This document shows, in pieces, positions 17,814 through 27,668 of a DNA stretch of 64,000 nucleotides. The position numbers and the translations under genes were made by a program. Every line of letters starts with the position of its first letter. Position 1 is the first letter of the stretch. The notes under the pieces were generated by a model that did not search any database, had not been told where the DNA came from, and worked only from the letters and a program-made list of their open reading frames with translations. The stretch comes from Pseudomonas sp. PIC25 (GTDB taxonomy: Bacteria; Pseudomonadota; Gammaproteobacteria; Pseudomonadales; Pseudomonadaceae), in contig NZ_MUJY01000046.1 of assembly GCF_002286785.1 (NCBI RefSeq), positions 32,062-96,061 on the forward strand, in the 5' to 3' direction.

Positions 17814-20549
17814 CTATCCCCACCCCGCACTCATCAGCGTCGCAAAGTCACGCCGGGACAGGACCTCGGAACAATCGCGCCAATCCTTCTCGGGCGGCGC
17901 CATCGTGCCGGTGTAACGCAAGTCAAACCCGGTCGCGGTCTTCTGCGCATCAATGTACTGGTCGAGCTTTTCCCCGAGCGTCTCGATATCGTCGATCCAC
18001 TCGTCCTTGATGGTGTCGGGCAGTGAGCCGAACAGGTCATAGCGGTTGCGCATGCGCTCGGACAGACGCTCATAGATCTTCTCGTCCACTGTCTGCTCGA
18101 AAACCAGGTTCAGCATGTCCACGGTCTCACGCTTCTGGCCGAAGCGTTTGATGCGCCCGATGCGCTGTTCAAGACGGGTCGGATTCCAGGGAAGATCGAC
18201 GTTGATCAGCGTGCCGAGCGTCTGCAGATTGAGCCCCTCGCAGGCAGCATCCGTGGCCACCATGATGCGGATCTCGTGCTCGGCCACCATGCGCTTGAGC
18301 GTTTCGCGCTCGACGGTGACGCTGTCTCCGCGTTGATACAGACGGCTACGGCCGGCCCCCGCATAGAGACCAACCGCCTCATCGGGATAACGCGCAGCCA
18401 AGGCACTGGCCAACCAGCGCGCGGTCTCGTAGTACTGGCTGAAGATGATCACGCCTAGCTCCAGCCACTTTTCCTTCTCCAGATAATGGACGACGGCTTC
18501 CATCTTCGGATCCGCATCCAGCCGCTCAAGGCGATTGATCAATCGCTCCAAGGCCTCGCGCTCTTCCGAAGTTTCGACAGTCAAGTCCGCCTCGAACTCG
18601 TCGCCTTCCTCGTGCAGGGCCTCGCCGCAGAGCAATCGTCTGGCGGTTGCCAAGCCGGCGTGGATGCTGGAGCAGATGCGCTGCTCCATCAGGTTCTTCA
18701 TGAACCCGCTACCCTTTCCGCGTTTCGTCAGCGCCTTGCCGAACAAGCGCGCCTGCCCATAGGCCTCACGGAAATCCTCGCTGGTGCGCAGCGCCTTGCT
18801 TTCGAAAAGCGCATCGAAGGCGCGTGGCTCCTTTGCCAGCGCGCGGTCCGGGTGAACATCGACCCCCACCCGTGCCAGCAGGCCTGCATCTTCCAGTTGC
18901 TGGCGTTTGCGCAGCACGACGTGGCGGACGACGGGATTCTCGCGCTGAAAGAAGGTGGCGCCCGCGATGCGCCTTTCGAGTTCCTCGTCGAGAATCTCGC
19001 GGGTCTCGACCGTCATGTCCGACAGTGGGCGATTGGTCTGCCATTCGCTCCCGGTGAGGCCCAGATCCTGCCGGACGGCCGAAAAGAGCCTACGGGCACG
19101 CGGCTCTGCGGTTGAGTCCATTCGTGGCAGCGGTGAACGCAGCAGCTCCCAGGCATGGCCAGATTCCACGACCTCCTGCCTCCCGGCGAGAATATCGAGC
19201 ACCTCGTCCGCCCGATGCCAAAGCGCCAGATCGTGCCCGAGCACGAAGCGCCCGCTGCCCTGATGCAGGATTCCAAGCAAGTCCCACAGATCGGCCGGAT
19301 CGGTCTGGATCGGCGTCGCCGTACCCAGCAGCACGTGATCCGCCCGCGCCGCGATGTCGCGCATGAAGGCCAGCAGCTCGTTGGGCGTCCCCGCCTCCCG
19401 GCCAAAGCCCTTGCGGACACGGGCCTTGTGCGCCTCGTCGAGGATGACGACGCCAAAACGCAGGCCCAGGAGGTGCTGCTTTTCCAGTGAGTCACGCATC
19501 ATCAGGCCGGTGGACACGATGCCGATGCGCAACGGGCAGCGGGCAATCTGCTCGCGCCCGGGCGGCGAGATGGCGCGCTCGTCCGCATCGAGCCAGACCT
19601 TGCGCACAGTGTCCCAGCGCGCGGTCGGGATGCCGAGCTTGTCCAACATCTCGGTCTGCCACTGCTCGGTCAGCGTGGCTGGCGCGAAGATCACTACGGG
19701 GCGCCGCGGGCCGTTTTCCTTGTCCGCCAGCAGACAAAGTGTCAGTGCCGCCGTTGCCAGCGACAACGTCTTGCCGAGACCGACCTCGTCAGCAAGCAGC
19801 AGGCGCGCATAACCATGCAGACGATGGTGGCGCAGAACCTCGGTCAGGAAGCCCTGCTGCCACGGCTGAAGCTGCTGGCCCTCGCGATAGAGCGGGGATT
19901 CGATCAGCGCTGCGGGCGCGAGGTCCTCGTCCTCGTCGATCTCGTCGAAGACCACCTCGCGGCGATAACCGCGCCGGCGCACCTCACGAATCACCGCCTG
20001 CGGCAGCGGCTTGGCCGCATTCCAGAGGAACTCAAACTCGTCCTCGATCCAGGCCACACCCTCCGGCGACTCATCCTCCCACAGAATCTCGTAGTGGCGC
20101 TGCCAGCCGCTGCGGGTCTCGTTCATCGAACCGATGAAGCCGAGCTTGCGGCCATCGGCCAGGGTGATGACACCCGCCTTGCCATGTACGAAGCCGCAGA
20201 TCTCGTCCGGCGCCACCCGCACGGCTTGGCCGTGTTTCTGCAGGAAAGCATCCAGCCGCCGGTAGCGGTCGCGGTGCAGCAGCGCCTCGGCCTCCAGAGC
20301 CCGCTCGTTCCAGCGGCCGAGCATCTTGCTCTCGCGCAATTGTGCGACTTTGAGGTCGTCCGGATGAATATCGACGTTGCAGACGATCCGGACCTCGGGA
20401 ATACCTTCCAGCACTTCACCGGCCACCTCGAACAGGGAGCTGGTGAAATAGCCCGCGATGCGCTTGTAGCTGCGCGCCCCAGCGAGGTGCCCCATCAGGA
20501 AGCTGGCATCGAGCCGGTGGATGCGCGAGGAGAAGCGCCGGATCGTCAT
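17814..20549 (-). CDS. PLD-domain SNF2-type DNA helicase (defence-associated)
   Basis: 911 residues. The N-terminal about 190 residues are phospholipase D-like: a single FVHGKAG...GSMNET unit (H122, K124, N143, E144) as in PLD nucleases that dimerise. The helicase core follows: ADEVGLGKT (253-261), ILDEAHKAR (DEAH 370-373), LLGTATPIQTD, and motif VI RLEQRIGRIKRFGQ near the C-terminus. The protein probably translocates on DNA and may cut it. SNF2 helicases and PLD proteins occur as separate components of DISARM; here they are one chain. It starts 11 nt after the methyltransferase stop, so the two are co-expressed. Confidence 0.88.
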   Translation of the reverse strand: MTIRRFSSRIHRLDASFLMGHLAGARSYKRIAGYFTSSLFEVAGEVLEGIPEVRIVCNVDIHPDDLKVAQLRESKMLGRWNERALEAEALLHRDRYRRLDAFLQKHGQAVRVAPDEICGFVHGKAGVITLADGRKLGFIGSMNETRSGWQRHYEILWEDESPEGVAWIEDEFEFLWNAAKPLPQAVIREVRRRGYRREVVFDEIDEDEDLAPAALIESPLYREGQQLQPWQQGFLTEVLRHHRLHGYARLLLADEVGLGKTLSLATAALTLCLLADKENGPRRPVVIFAPATLTEQWQTEMLDKLGIPTARWDTVRKVWLDADERAISPPGREQIARCPLRIGIVSTGLMMRDSLEKQHLLGLRFGVVILDEAHKARVRKGFGREAGTPNELLAFMRDIAARADHVLLGTATPIQTDPADLWDLLGILHQGSGRFVLGHDLALWHRADEVLDILAGRQEVVESGHAWELLRSPLPRMDSTAEPRARRLFSAVRQDLGLTGSEWQTNRPLSDMTVETREILDEELERRIAGATFFQRENPVVRHVVLRKRQQLEDAGLLARVGVDVHPDRALAKEPRAFDALFESKALRTSEDFREAYGQARLFGKALTKRGKGSGFMKNLMEQRICSSIHAGLATARRLLCGEALHEEGDEFEADLTVETSEEREALERLINRLERLDADPKMEAVVHYLEKEKWLELGVIIFSQYYETARWLASALAARYPDEAVGLYAGAGRSRLYQRGDSVTVERETLKRMVAEHEIRIMVATDAACEGLNLQTLGTLINVDLPWNPTRLEQRIGRIKRFGQKRETVDMLNLVFEQTVDEKIYERLSERMRNRYDLFGSLPDTIKDEWIDDIETLGEKLDQYIDAQKTATGFDLRYTGTMAPPEKDWRDCSEVLSRRDFATLMSAGWG

Positions 20550-20560
20550 CCACGCACCTC

Positions 20561-23533
20561 CTATGCACCAAACCGCAGGTTCTTAAGCCGTGCGCCCAGC
20601 ACCTCGGCTGCGGTGCGGACCTCGTCCTCCGACGACTTGCGTTCGATGAAGGCGAGCATGTCCGCGAGCAAGGGGCGGACCTCCAGGAAGTCGGCCATCT
20701 CATGGCGGATCTGATCGATGATGGCCTGGGCCTCTACGTCCTTGAGGCGCTGCTGCAGGGCCATCACGAGGCGACCAAGGCGGCTGGCGCCCAGCTCCGT
20801 GGACTCGGTGAGATCGCGTGACGCGAACTCGGTGACGCGCTTTAGGCGCGCGTGGTTGGGGCGCATGTCGCCCATCACGCGGCTGTAGTCTTCCACGCGG
20901 AAGGCCTTGGCGAAGTTCTGGTAGTTGTCGAGCTTCTGCGCGCCGGTAGTCTCCATGTCCAGCATCCGCAGCACGAAGCGTTCGATCCCTGCGAGCTTGG
21001 CCCACGTATCCGCCGTCAGCCCTTCGGGAACCAACAGGCCGGACGCGGTCTCCGCCGCCTGCTGCACGATTTCGTCCACCACGGTCACTTCGCCGCGCGC
21101 GCGCGGGCGCAGGGCAAAGCTGGTGACATCCTCGCCACCGATGTGGGTGTAGGCGGTCAGCACCTTCAGCGCCGCCGCGTAGCCCGCCATCTGCAAGTCG
21201 GAATCGTTGAACACCGGCTCGCCGTGATGCGCCTTCACCGTGTCGTTCAGGTGCATCATGGTTTCGATCTGGCTGGCCACCTCCTGCCGCACGGCAGGCA
21301 GTAGGCGCTGCTTGAAACCGGTGCGCTCGCCAGCAGCGCGCTTCTTGAGCATCAGGATCACCGTACCCTGGACGAAGCTCCCTTTCTTGATGGCGGCATT
21401 GGTTTCCGTTGCGATGTACCACGCGGCCACCACTTGCAAGCCCGCCGCCCAGAAGATGCCGATCAGGTCACCCCAGACGCCGGTGTCCTGATGCGTGAAC
21501 ATCACGCACTGCATCCCGTTGTCGGGCATGTGGTCGGCCATCGCCTTGTAGGCACCAACCATGCCACGGCGAAAATCGTCATCCGAGCCTTTGATCGCCA
21601 ACGCGCGCCGGGAATCCCATACCCATTCGTCGAACGGCTTGGGCGGGTTCTTGCGCAGCCACGCGATGAAGAACTCGGTGATCTCGTGGTAGTTCACCGC
21701 ATCGGCATACGGCGGATCGGTGATCCAGACATCGGAATCGTCTTGCAACGTCGTTGCATCGAGGCACTTGATCTGACTGCGAATATTCGGGAGCGGACCA
21801 TTTGCGAAGCCGAACGACCGGCCCGCTTCATGGCTGGCGAAGCAACGGATGCCGTAGTTGTAGAACGTGTTCAACGCCTGGTTGTAGAAGACGTTGTTGG
21901 TCTTCTCCCAATGGTTCATCCAGTTGGCGATTCTGGAATTCCAATCCAGCGACTTGGCGTTGAACACGTAGTCTTCCGGCGTGCGATGCTGGAAGTAGCG
22001 CGAGATCAACAGCAACTGGCGGGCATTGAACAGGTGATGCCAGTGCGACCAACCTCGCGTGCGGATCAACTCGTCGGTCTTGTCACCCGTCTCGATGGCC
22101 ATATCCGGCACCAAGCCTTCGTCCTGCCAGCGACTCAGGTTCTCGGCGACGAGTGTCTCCACGCGGCGTTCGCGTTCCCAATCGGCGTCGGTCGGCGCGG
22201 CGAACCAGGTTTCCTGCCGCGACTTATTCAGCGTGGCCTTGGCGATCCAGTGAATGGCGTAGAGCCGTTCCTGAAAGATGTCGTCGGGCCTTGGCTTGAA
22301 GTCGCTCTTCTCCCAACGGCGCAGGCGATTGCCGGTGCTGCCATCGGCATTCCGATAGTCGCCGCGCAGCGTCTTGATGGGCGTGCGATAGGTCTTACCG
22401 TCCAGCGTATAGACCATGTCGCCTTCCCGCACCGTGCCCTGATCGGCGGCTGCCGCTTCTTTGGCAGAAACGCCGCTGACGATTTCGATGTCGAAACGCT
22501 TGTTGCCGTGATCCGGTTTCAGCCGAGCGACGATGTTCCTGCCCTTGGAAATCACCCACGAGGGCGACAGCGGAATCATCCATCCCGTTTCGGGGCAACG
22601 AGCTTCCAAGCAATACAGGTATGACTTGGCGCGATTGCCTTGCTTGTCGTGCTCAATGCCGAGCTTGGTGATCTCGGCGTCCACAGCCTTGGCGACACGT
22701 TCCTGCGCCTTCGCGATTTCTGTTCGCCGCTCCGGGCTGGCGCCGATGATGTTCAAAGCGCCCCACGTCAACATGCAGGCGACGGGGTTGAGGTCGGAGG
22801 CATAGACATCGCAACCGATGCGCGCCGCCTCGAACGGAATGGAGCCACCACCGCTGAAGGTGTCGCCCACACGCGGGCGGTGCCCGTAGCGCAGGATGCC
22901 GAACTGCTCGACCAGCTCCGGCAACGACTGCACATTCACGCCCAAGTGCGCGTAATGGCAATTGACCTCCGCCCACACCGGCGCATAGAGCCAATCCTGA
23001 TCCAGTTCTTCCGGACGCTTGCTGATGCCTGCCTTTTCTTCGTAGCCGGGCAATGTCGCCAGTGCCTGCCGGTACAGGACGAGCTTGTCGTCGTCAGTGA
23101 TGTCGCGCCGCCAGCCGCGCCCGCCGAAGTAGCGTTCCGGGTCGGAGATTGGGATCAATTCCTGCAACTTGGCTGCCGAGAAGGCATTGGCGGCCAGCGC
23201 GCGGCGCGCCAAGCCTTCGTCGTCGAAGGCCATCAGCTTCTCGAAGATGGCGAGGTCGGCTTCTGCGTCGTCCGTGGGCGGCAGCAGGCTGCCCAGCACG
23301 ATGGCGCGCACCAGAATCAGCGGCTTGCGGCCTTTCCAGTACGAGCCAAGCCCAGTCAGGGTCTGGCCGAGATTCGCCTTGCGTTCCTTCTGCGCTTCGA
23401 ACGAAACCTTCTGCGCCGGGAAAACCGTCTCGATCAGCGCGGGCGCATCTTTAAGAGCCAGGGGTTGCAAGGCGGTTCCGGTCACCGTTGGTTCGGGTTG
23501 TTGCATCAAGGTTTCATCGAGCATGCTCATCAC
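20561..23533 (-). CDS. DUF1156 DNA methyltransferase (anti-phage-associated)
   Basis: 990 residues. An AdoMet-binding motif FSGGGSIPFEAARIG lies near 226-240 with ASDLNPVA just after. The catalytic motif IV is DPPYADAVNY (606-615), typical of N6-adenine or N4-cytosine methyltransferases. The N-terminus (LIETVFPAQKVSFEAQKER) matches DUF1156. From memory, DUF1156 enzymes recur next to DUF499 and DUF3780 proteins in defence islands. The likely job is to mark host DNA so that partner nucleases spare it. The start overlaps the AlbA-domain gene by 4 bp. Nearby in-frame ATGs at codons 2 and 4 are alternatives. Confidence 0.9.
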   Translation of the reverse strand: MMSMLDETLMQQPEPTVTGTALQPLALKDAPALIETVFPAQKVSFEAQKERKANLGQTLTGLGSYWKGRKPLILVRAIVLGSLLPPTDDAEADLAIFEKLMAFDDEGLARRALAANAFSAAKLQELIPISDPERYFGGRGWRRDITDDDKLVLYRQALATLPGYEEKAGISKRPEELDQDWLYAPVWAEVNCHYAHLGVNVQSLPELVEQFGILRYGHRPRVGDTFSGGGSIPFEAARIGCDVYASDLNPVACMLTWGALNIIGASPERRTEIAKAQERVAKAVDAEITKLGIEHDKQGNRAKSYLYCLEARCPETGWMIPLSPSWVISKGRNIVARLKPDHGNKRFDIEIVSGVSAKEAAAADQGTVREGDMVYTLDGKTYRTPIKTLRGDYRNADGSTGNRLRRWEKSDFKPRPDDIFQERLYAIHWIAKATLNKSRQETWFAAPTDADWERERRVETLVAENLSRWQDEGLVPDMAIETGDKTDELIRTRGWSHWHHLFNARQLLLISRYFQHRTPEDYVFNAKSLDWNSRIANWMNHWEKTNNVFYNQALNTFYNYGIRCFASHEAGRSFGFANGPLPNIRSQIKCLDATTLQDDSDVWITDPPYADAVNYHEITEFFIAWLRKNPPKPFDEWVWDSRRALAIKGSDDDFRRGMVGAYKAMADHMPDNGMQCVMFTHQDTGVWGDLIGIFWAAGLQVVAAWYIATETNAAIKKGSFVQGTVILMLKKRAAGERTGFKQRLLPAVRQEVASQIETMMHLNDTVKAHHGEPVFNDSDLQMAGYAAALKVLTAYTHIGGEDVTSFALRPRARGEVTVVDEIVQQAAETASGLLVPEGLTADTWAKLAGIERFVLRMLDMETTGAQKLDNYQNFAKAFRVEDYSRVMGDMRPNHARLKRVTEFASRDLTESTELGASRLGRLVMALQQRLKDVEAQAIIDQIRHEMADFLEVRPLLADMLAFIERKSSEDEVRTAAEVLGARLKNLRFGA

Positions 23534-24801
23534 TCTTGTTCCGGTTCTGCGGCGGCGTAGATGGTCAGCAGCAGTTCACTGTCGTCGATCAACCGATATT
23601 CCGGCGTCTTGCCCGACAACGCCTCGCTGCGCTCCAGGATGATCGGCACGCCTTCGCCGCGCTTGTCCATGATGTGGGTCCGATGGGCAGCCACGTCGTC
23701 TCGCTCCACCGGGCAGCGCGCCAAGAGGCTGGTGATCGCCTCGTTGCGCGCGGCCTGACGGTAGGGCAGGCTTTCCGGCGTCATGGTGTTTGGCAGCATG
23801 CCCGGCGTGTAGATTTCTAGACGATCGTCGAACAGCCGGAGCCGTACCTTGCTGCCCGCCATCGAGTAGTCGCGGTGGGCAACTGCGTTGGTCACGGCTT
23901 CGAATACTGCCAACAGGTCGTACTGCGGCAGATCTTCCCGTCCGCCGCCAGCCCCCTTGCGGGCCGCCATGCGCATGTTCCTGCGCACGAAATCGCAGGC
24001 GCCGAAGATTTGCTGGTCCAGCGGCCCGGTGATGTCCAACGCGTCGCGTTGGTAGGCGGCTGCGGTCTGCGGCGTGACGCCCACGCCAGCATAGGCGACC
24101 GCCTGGATGAAAGCGCCCGGGATATGGCGCTGGGGATCACGGCTGGCCAGCAGAATACCGGCCACCGTCGGCCGCCAGGTGCCAGCGTCGTCCTGCGCCG
24201 CCATCGCCAGCTTGGACAACAGCCGCTCAGGGGGCTCTCGGGTAGCGCTGCTCGCGAAGCGCCGCCACAACGCCTCTTCCTGCTCATCCAGCGTTGCCTG
24301 CGCGACGGGCGTTTCATCGAAACGGATCAGGCGCGATTGGCTGCGCTGCTGGAACAGCCGTGCAAGCTGTTCGGGTGGGATAGGGCGCTTGGAGGAGCCT
24401 ACCCGGTGGAAGTAACCTCCGGGGCTCTGGTGGACGAACAGGCTGGGCGAGACCTCCATGCGCAGCACCGGCTGTTCGACGCCCGCCGCGTCGGGCAGGG
24501 TCGTGCGTTCGATGACGGGCGCCAGCGGCGGCCGGATGGAGTCTTCGCAAGCCTGGCGCACCAAGGCTTCGACCGCATCGAGGCGGTCCACGGGGATGCC
24601 CAGGACCTCACGCGACTTGTCATGCACGCCGAGCAACAACACCCCGCCGCGGCTGTTGGCGAAGGCCGCCAGCTCGTCGGCCAGATCGTTCTGCTCGGGT
24701 CCCCTGATCTTGCCCCCGGCGAAACGCACTTCTTTCAGCTCCAGGAAGCTGTCTTCGCCGAGGCGGATCTTGTCGATGAGTTCGCTTCTGGTCGCCAGCA
24801 T
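23530..24801 (-). CDS. AlbA/Schlafen-domain protein with RecG-like GHKL C-terminus
   Basis: 423 residues from the ATG at 24801. That start has GGGAG at good spacing and lies 1 nt after the TrlF-like stop; an upstream in-frame ATG at 24840 would overlap that gene. The N-terminus EDSFLELKEVRF ... LADELAAFANSRGGVLLLGV is an AlbA_2 (Schlafen) domain. The C-terminal half has EAVTNAVAHRDYS and DRLEIYTPGMLP, the HATPase_c_4 motif seen in 'ATP-dependent DNA helicase RecG-like' proteins. Such proteins are often regulators or nucleic-acid-binding components of defence loci. The role here is inferred from the operon only. Confidence 0.82.
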   Translation of the reverse strand: MLATRSELIDKIRLGEDSFLELKEVRFAGGKIRGPEQNDLADELAAFANSRGGVLLLGVHDKSREVLGIPVDRLDAVEALVRQACEDSIRPPLAPVIERTTLPDAAGVEQPVLRMEVSPSLFVHQSPGGYFHRVGSSKRPIPPEQLARLFQQRSQSRLIRFDETPVAQATLDEQEEALWRRFASSATREPPERLLSKLAMAAQDDAGTWRPTVAGILLASRDPQRHIPGAFIQAVAYAGVGVTPQTAAAYQRDALDITGPLDQQIFGACDFVRRNMRMAARKGAGGGREDLPQYDLLAVFEAVTNAVAHRDYSMAGSKVRLRLFDDRLEIYTPGMLPNTMTPESLPYRQAARNEAITSLLARCPVERDDVAAHRTHIMDKRGEGVPIILERSEALSGKTPEYRLIDDSELLLTIYAAAEPEQE

Positions 24802-24802
24802 C

Positions 24803-27598
24803 TCAAAGCTCCCGGCCCAAGCGCGCCCAGCGGCGTGCAAAGGCCTCGTGGCCGCCTTCCATCACGCGACACACTTCTTCGCGCACCGTCAGCTCTTGTA
24901 ACGCACCGCGCTCGACGACCCGGCACTGGCCTCCGCGAAAATCGAAGGCGTGGACCATCTCGGCGTCGCCATTGACGACGACGTTGGGATTGTGGGTCAC
25001 GATGATCAGTTGCCGGCGCAGCTTGTTGGCCCGGATCTGGCGCACGATCAGGTCGTAGATCAGGTGGTTGTCCAGATCGTCCTCGGGCTGATCGAGCACC
25101 AGCGGCTCATCGCCGAATGCGAGCAGGAACGCAAGTAATGCCGCCGAACGCTGACCTTGCGAGCCCTGCGAGATGGCGGCCCAGTCTCGCCCATTGCCGG
25201 TGCGGCTGTATTCGATGCGCAGGTCGTCCGTCGGGAACCAGCAGCGAATGTGATCGGCGAACTCGGGCTTTTCCAGCTTGCGCTGCAGGTAGTTGCGGAA
25301 ATGACCGCCGAAACCGCCATCGATGTCGATCAGCCGCTGCTTGATGGCCTGCAAGGTTCGCGCACGGTCATCGGCCTGCGCCAGATCAAAGGCCAAACCG
25401 CCCACCGGTTCATCGTCACGCAGTTGCAGGATGTCCCCTTCGAAGCGGTCGCCGGCGACATCGAGCAGCTCGCGCAGATCGCGCTCGATGATCCTCGCGT
25501 CGAAGCCGTACGGCACCACCTCCATGCGCACGAACTCGTTGGCACGCAGCGCATCCCCCAGAAAGGCGGAACGTGCCTGGCTGATGGCGACACGCGCCTG
25601 CGCCACGCGCAGCCATTGCTCGTCGTTCTCCGCCTGCAGGCGCTCCCGGTCGCGTCCGATCTGCTCCAACTGCTTCAGTTGCGCTTCGAGCTGCTGTCGC
25701 TCCTGTACCAAGCGGCCGAAAGCCTGCGGATCGGCCACGCCTTGCGCTGCCAATGCGGCTTGGAGTGCCTCATAAGCCTCCCGCGCCTTGTCCACACGCC
25801 GACGCCAAGTCGCCAGCCGTTCATCCGCACCTAGCGCATCCGTCCGCCCACGCAACGCAGTCGCTGCACGGGACAGCGCGTCACGCACTTCCGCCATTGC
25901 AGCCTCGGCGTCATGTCGCCAAGCCAAGACATCGGCATCCTGCGACACATCGAAGGCACCATCGGGCCAGTCGTCGAGCAGAAGATCCTGTGCCAAGGCT
26001 TCGATCCGCGCAGGCAATGCGCGCAACTGTTCGAGCGCCTGATCCACCTCGCGGCGCTGTCGTTGCGCCTGCTGATGCGCCTTGAGCACCTCGGCGTGGT
26101 GGGATTGCGCCAGGGCCTCGATCTTGCGGCTCAGGTCCGCATGCCTGCGCTGCAACTCGGGACCACCGCTCAAGTGACCATCGAGCTCGCGCAGCTTCGC
26201 CCGTTGGGCGAAGTAAGCGCGCTTGGCCTCCTCGAACGCGCGGTGCACCGGCGCGATGTTGGCCGCTTGGTCGATGACGTCGAGCAGCGCCTGGCGGCTG
26301 TCGCCGGCCATGGCGGCAATCTGCCCCTGCGAAAACAAGCGGATCGGGAAGCGCTCGGCATGGATGGCCTGACTCGCCGAGACCATCCATTGACCATTTT
26401 CACCACGCTCCTCGACTACATCGCCTTGACCGTCCGCTCGCCAGCGCAGGCGGTGCGGAACACCATCGCAGATCAGTTCGATGCGGATTTCGGTGTTCTC
26501 GCGTAACGCGCCGTCGCCATCCCGTCCCCTGACGGCCTTTCGGAAGTCCTCGAATTGGCGCCGAGGATCGCTCTTTTCGGTCAGATGCTTCAGATCGTCA
26601 TCGCGCCGGAACGCCAAGCGCGTCGCGTGGACGATGGTTGATTTGCCGGTGCCACGCCCTCCGATCAAGGCGTTGTAGTAGGGCGTTAGGGCGAGTCGCT
26701 CTGGCTGCCCGTTACCCATGAAGCGAGCCGACTCGACCTCGATGCCGGTGATGAAGTGTGCTGGCGTCCTGAACGGCTCGAAGGGCCCTTCGTCGCTACG
26801 CCGGATGGAAACGCCATTGCCGTCGAGCAGCGCCAGCCGCAGTCCTTCGAGGGTGGGCGCGGCCATCTTGACCCAGGTATAGCGTGAGCCAGCCCCGCCG
26901 TTGCCTTGAAAGCTGTGGCAGTCGCTGCCGAGCACACGGGCGAGCTTGCTCGCCCGTTTCTCGACGCGCTCGGGGAGCGGCTTCGCCATATCGAGCCATT
27001 CCATGGCCAGGAGCCCATCGGTATCGAGCGCTTCCAGGACCGTGTTCGCGTCGAGCCGGCATTCGCGCGTGCCTTCGCGCACAGCCAACAGCCCTTTGTC
27101 GCCATCGGCATGCGCGAGGATGGGAAGCCCGCCCGACTCCAACACCGCATGAACCACCTCGCCAGCACCGCGGCGCGTCACGCCGTCGCTGTCACCCTTG
27201 GTCCCGTTGTAGCCGACTTGCCCGAGCAAGGTATCGATGTCACCTGTCGTGGCGTCAGGATCGAAGAGGGCCAGCAGATGAAAGCCGCCCTGCACCGAAA
27301 TTTCGACGCCCGGAAAGAGAGTCAATTCGCGGAAGCCTTCCGGGCGCTGAGCTTTCAATCCCTCGTAAGCTGCCTTGAGCGAATCGGCCCAGGCACCGCT
27401 GTTGTGGTCGGTCACGGCCACACAGTCGATTCCGGCCACCATGAATCTGAGCAACCATTGCTCCGGCGACAGATCGAGGTTTTGCCGATGCCACGGCGTA
27501 TCTAGCGACATGGGGGTGTGCGTGTGAAAGTCGAACTTCCACCAGCGGGAGCCCGGATAGGGCCAAACATTTGGCTGTTCGGCAATCGTTGCGACCAT
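24803..27598 (-). CDS. TrlF-like PHP-domain SMC-type ATPase
   Basis: 931 residues. The N-terminus is a PHP metal-dependent phosphoesterase: FHTHTP (24-29), VTDHN (62-66), LAHADGD (161-167), GSDCHSF (224-230). Walker A GGRGTGKST is at 313-321. A central region of about 300 residues is predicted coiled coil (many Gln, Arg, Leu). The C-terminus has a signature-like SQGSQGQRSAALLAFLLAFG, then LVLDQPEDDLDN (Walker B and D-loop) and IIVTHNPN (H-loop), as in SMC/Rad50/OLD ATPases. This layout is that of TrlF family proteins. It probably clamps DNA and hydrolyses phosphodiester or nucleotide substrates. It follows the DUF3780 gene after 70 nt. Confidence 0.85.
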   Translation of the reverse strand: MVATIAEQPNVWPYPGSRWWKFDFHTHTPMSLDTPWHRQNLDLSPEQWLLRFMVAGIDCVAVTDHNSGAWADSLKAAYEGLKAQRPEGFRELTLFPGVEISVQGGFHLLALFDPDATTGDIDTLLGQVGYNGTKGDSDGVTRRGAGEVVHAVLESGGLPILAHADGDKGLLAVREGTRECRLDANTVLEALDTDGLLAMEWLDMAKPLPERVEKRASKLARVLGSDCHSFQGNGGAGSRYTWVKMAAPTLEGLRLALLDGNGVSIRRSDEGPFEPFRTPAHFITGIEVESARFMGNGQPERLALTPYYNALIGGRGTGKSTIVHATRLAFRRDDDLKHLTEKSDPRRQFEDFRKAVRGRDGDGALRENTEIRIELICDGVPHRLRWRADGQGDVVEERGENGQWMVSASQAIHAERFPIRLFSQGQIAAMAGDSRQALLDVIDQAANIAPVHRAFEEAKRAYFAQRAKLRELDGHLSGGPELQRRHADLSRKIEALAQSHHAEVLKAHQQAQRQRREVDQALEQLRALPARIEALAQDLLLDDWPDGAFDVSQDADVLAWRHDAEAAMAEVRDALSRAATALRGRTDALGADERLATWRRRVDKAREAYEALQAALAAQGVADPQAFGRLVQERQQLEAQLKQLEQIGRDRERLQAENDEQWLRVAQARVAISQARSAFLGDALRANEFVRMEVVPYGFDARIIERDLRELLDVAGDRFEGDILQLRDDEPVGGLAFDLAQADDRARTLQAIKQRLIDIDGGFGGHFRNYLQRKLEKPEFADHIRCWFPTDDLRIEYSRTGNGRDWAAISQGSQGQRSAALLAFLLAFGDEPLVLDQPEDDLDNHLIYDLIVRQIRANKLRRQLIIVTHNPNVVVNGDAEMVHAFDFRGGQCRVVERGALQELTVREEVCRVMEGGHEAFARRWARLGREL

Positions 27599-27668
27599 GC
27601 CTATCCCCTATTTCTGCACGTGATGCCTGCCAGATAACTTGGCGAGAGCTGTCGCGGAGCCTGAGTAG

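Noticed and set aside
17814..23533. Classical DISARM system
   Set aside because: The methyltransferase is DUF1156 rather than a DrmM type, and no DUF1998 DrmB-like or DrmA-like gene is seen; SNF2 and PLD are fused in one protein.
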